In this document: positions 61,801-64,000 of the stretch, in pieces
How the letters are laid out: every line of letters starts with the position of its first letter
Position numbering within the stretch: the first letter of the stretch is position 1
Assembly: GCA_030144725.1 (NCBI GenBank)
Contig: JASKMD010000003.1
Coordinates: 14,900,496-14,964,495, forward strand
Direction: 5' to 3'
DNA from: Haematococcus lacustris
Taxonomy: Eukaryota > Chlorophyta > Chlorophyceae > Chlamydomonadales > Haematococcaceae
Length of the DNA: 64,000 nt
Translations under genes and position numbers: made by a program
The notes under the pieces: model-generated
The model's input: the letters and a program-made list of their open reading frames with translations, nothing else
Databases searched by the model: none
What the model was told of the DNA's origin: nothing

Positions 61801-64000
61801 GCTTGACTTTTTCATGTGCGATATGGGGCCCACTAGGGTCGCGCTATGAACATGACAGTCCTAATCTGAGCCATGCCACTTTGTGCTATAAAAACAGCAG
61901 CAGCCGCAGCAGCCGCAGCAGCCGCAGCAGAGGCAGCGGCGGCGGCAGCAGCAGGAGCAGCAGCATCTGAAGGTGCAGCAGCAGGTGTACATTCGCAGCG
62001 CAGAAGGAAGCGGGCCTACACTCTCTGCGCTTGGGCCAGGCTGTGTGTTGCTGGGTCCCCTGCTGCACGCACCAAGGGCCGAGGCCGTACTCATCCCCCT
62101 GACACCAGGCAGCAGTCACACACCTAGCCGCTGGAGCTGCCAGGAGGTGCTCACCTGTAAGGCAGCCAGGCCATCAGCCAAACTGCCAGTCTCGCTTTGC
62201 CCGTACTCCGGCCTGCATTTCAGCGGTTTGACCTTGTCTGGACCACAGGCTGGGGCTGTGGAAGCCGCTGCAGAGGAGGGAAACGTTGATGGGCGGTCGG
62301 GGTCGGGGTCAGGGTCGGGGTCGGGGTCGGGGTCGGGGTACACAGGTTTTGGTGGACATGATCATTTATTGCAAGTGGGGCGGGGACATTAGCATGCACG
62401 ATAGTGAGAGAGCAGGCAGAGCAGTGACTGCCTGCAGGCTGGGGAGGGTGGCTGTTATGCAGGAAGCTACTCCAGTGCTCACCGAAGGCGTGCAGCCAGG
62501 GAGGTGCTGGTGGCTGGGCCCAGGCTGGGAGGGGTGCTCACCTGAAGGCATTGCGTGCATCTGGCACATAGCGTCCATTGTGGCGGTGCAGCCCCTCCTC
62601 AACAATCCAGTGCCTGCACGACCCAGACCTTGCCCAGCTCCGTTTCCAAGTTGGCCGCCCTAGCCTGGAGGGGGACCGTCCCCTTTAGGGTATGCTGGTG
62701 GTGGTGGCTGCTGCGCCTGCTAGTGCTGCAAGTGAAGAGAGGGTGGGTGGGAGTGTAATGTCGGGCTGGGGCCGGGGCTGCTGGCCCCTCATTGTGCGGG
62801 TGAGCATACTAAGTGTGGGCTTGAGTGTGGACCTGCTTAGTGTGGACTTGCTAGCCTCTGACCCGCAGGATATGAACCCAGGTACACAGCCCCAGGGAAT
62901 CAATGGTGGTGGAAATGGTGTAATGAACTAAACACCGGCCCAGCTTGGCAGCGCAGCGCAGCTGAGTCGGGTGGCACTACTCGGTACCTGGTGTGGTGGC
63001 ATCGCTTGACCGAGTCCCAGATTGACCTGCATTGGCAGCAGAAAGGGAGGAAGTGGAGATGGGTGGGAGGGCAGGAGGTTAGAGACAGGCAGCTCATGCG
63101 ACAGACTGACCATCCCAGCTCCAGCAGCAAGCTGTGGTCACGCTCCCACCTGCAGACGCACCAGACAGCAGGCAGGTAAGCAAACATGGCAGGTGCTTGA
63201 GGAGGTGCATGCATGGGCATACATGCATGGGCATACACGCATGGGCTCGTCAGTACTGATAGGCTGCCCCGTGATTATTGACATAGCTCGCAATTGCTCA
63301 AGCTCTTGATGCAACAACAAAGGCTGTTCCATGCCTGGTTGCCCACAATCCAAAAGCCCACAAAATACTTCTGGTGCAGGTGTGTTGGGCTGTCCTTCTC
63401 AACCATGCATCCTAAGCATGCATGGTGTTGGGCTGTGGGTGGCACCCTCACGCAGTGCCGGGGTGTTAGGCTGAGGGCAAACTTACCATTCCAGGTCGAT
63501 GCTGAGCAGCGCACATCCAGGCCGGCTTGGTCTTAGTAGCTTAGTGAGGGCCGGCGGTGCCTGGCCACTGTCGCCTGGCCGCCCCCCTGCAGAGGACCCC
63601 GCTTCTAACCCTGGCGGGGGCAGCACCCTGGCTAATTTTTTCATTGTTAGAGTCATAGGAGTGGCTCTGCCATCGCCCTGAAGCCGCTGACTCAGCAGGG
63701 CGTGGTGCGGCAGCAGGCGCAGCAGCAGCTGCTGAGCTGGGGGTGAGGCGGCAGCTGACTCACTGGGGTGGGGTGCATGGGAGGGGAGGCCAGATGGCTG
63801 GCAGCTGCCCGGCTGTGCAGGGCAGGTGGCAGGGACTGGACTGCCCTCTGTGGCTGCAGAGCCAGGAGGATCAGCAGGAGCCCCCAGGGCAACCGGCTCA
63901 GGGAGCGGGGGGCCTGCCACTGCAGTCTGCAGCTGAGTCAGCAGCCACTGCGCCTCCACCAGCTCCTGCTGAGCCTGCACCCAGGGGGAGTCGAGCATCA
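58818..64000 (-). CDS. Probable DEDD-type 3'-5' exonuclease-like protein, partial
   Basis: Six exons join in phase on the minus strand: 64000-63487 (continues off the window; Pro/Ala-rich, ends CALLSIDLEW), 63026-62988, 62613-62542 (IVEEGLHRHNGRYVPDARNA), 62212-62155 (PEYGQSETGSLADGLAALQ), 60223-60029 (ends WFMGLVGHGMR) and 58904-58818 (VDTQELLHAVLG ... MSLASLLRWLQ). The D-x-E in SIDLEW, the later GLVGH and the VDTQEL segment follow the order of motifs I, II and the strand before motif III in RNase-H-fold exonucleases of the Gfd2/YDR514C-like kind. Motif III with its final Asp was not found, so 3' exons are missing or decayed. A hAT element sits in the intron 60224-62154. Family call is tentative. 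Confidence 0.5.
59467..59548. repeat. 14-bp tandem repeat
   Basis: About six units of GGGTGTGACATGCC (first ones GTCGGGTGTGACAT and GTCAGG variants) in an intron of the exonuclease-like gene. Confidence 0.9.
60369..61890 (+). mobile_element. hAT transposon, internally deleted, in an intron
   Basis: Putative left end CAGTGTTTTTTCGC with a subterminal GCTATAAAAAGTGAC (60400); right side GCCACTTTGTGCTATAAAAACAG (61874) is its imperfect inverse. No clear 8-bp duplication, because the right border merges into CAG repeats (61895-61965). The transposase region is shorter than a full hAT gene and disrupted. Confidence 0.6.
60551..61848 (+). pseudogene. hAT transposase pseudogene
   Basis: ATG at 60551 (MAEDRAPRGYSDGAYLQARA). 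BED-finger-like region YKARCERCNKSLNCNLHTIK then THEDTFAR. A frame change near 60800 is needed to read LQSNKCQLVDAITIARRQRD. After an apparent deletion comes an acidic stretch with a Glu run (61064-61090), ELYAIPPRGRWAYLVPASDF, another frame change near 61250, then VYAHYWDKQPSDEDFLEHLA and the hAT dimerisation region MTPSSVEEERMFSAMAYFKD, RNRLQECHLNVCARVF. The middle with the DDE catalytic residues is missing, so it cannot encode an active transposase. Confidence 0.7.
62303..62340. repeat. GGGGTC hexamer microsatellite
   Basis: About six to seven units of GGGGTC with one CAGGGTC variant, in an intron of the exonuclease-like gene. Confidence 0.9.

Overview
The window looks like nuclear DNA of a chlorophycean green alga, most probably a Haematococcus-like member of the Chlamydomonadales. 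This rests on a chloroplast co-chaperonin gene and a flagellate-type cGMP-dependent kinase split into many short exons with GT-AG introns, on TGTAA as the likely polyadenylation signal, and on an unusual load of short GC-rich satellites, LINE debris and Fanzor (eukaryotic TnpB-like) elements. The species is inferred, not proven. No prokaryotic operons, rRNA or tRNA genes were recognised.

Layout. 0-2 kb: 3' end of the plastid co-chaperonin gene CPN20 (+). 2.7-10.6 kb: a nearly complete 21-exon cGMP-dependent protein kinase gene (-), convergent with CPN20; one intron holds a 410-bp non-autonomous derivative of a Fanzor element. 10.9-11.4 kb: a small unassigned ORF. 11.4-17.1 kb: debris of Fanzor family B, including a 4.3-kb array of about 853 apparently perfect GCGGG pentamers. 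17.4-18.6 kb: LINE 3' end and a 17-bp tandem repeat. 18.6-22.2 kb: Fanzor family A element with a 14-bp target duplication, itself interrupted by a pogo/Tc1-like transposon with TA duplication. 22.2-37.5 kb: a repeat island with an inverted segmental duplication (23.45-25.5 versus 35.8-37.4 kb) enclosing LINE fragments and satellites, including an 18-bp satellite built on the perfect palindrome CTACAGTACTGTAG. 38.2-44.3 kb: an unassigned host gene (-) with family B insertions in its introns. 45.2-47.9 kb: a glutamine-rich protein gene (+). 49.6-51.4 kb: transposon-derived ORF copies and a 766-bp inverted-repeat element. 52.0-57.2 kb: a large Gln/Ala/Pro-rich protein gene (-). 58.8-64 kb: a gene (-) resembling DEDD 3'-5' exonucleases, with a decayed hAT transposon inside an intron.

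The host genes are not an operon and do not obviously share a pathway. The coherent story is the mobile DNA: two Fanzor families, each with a protein-coding or remnant member, short non-autonomous derivatives and conserved non-coding ends, at least three of them bounded by 13-15-bp direct repeats. Both Fanzor genes here look broken (lost start, no visible RuvC-I aspartate, a frameshift or an array expansion), so the window shows the footprint of such systems rather than a clearly active copy.
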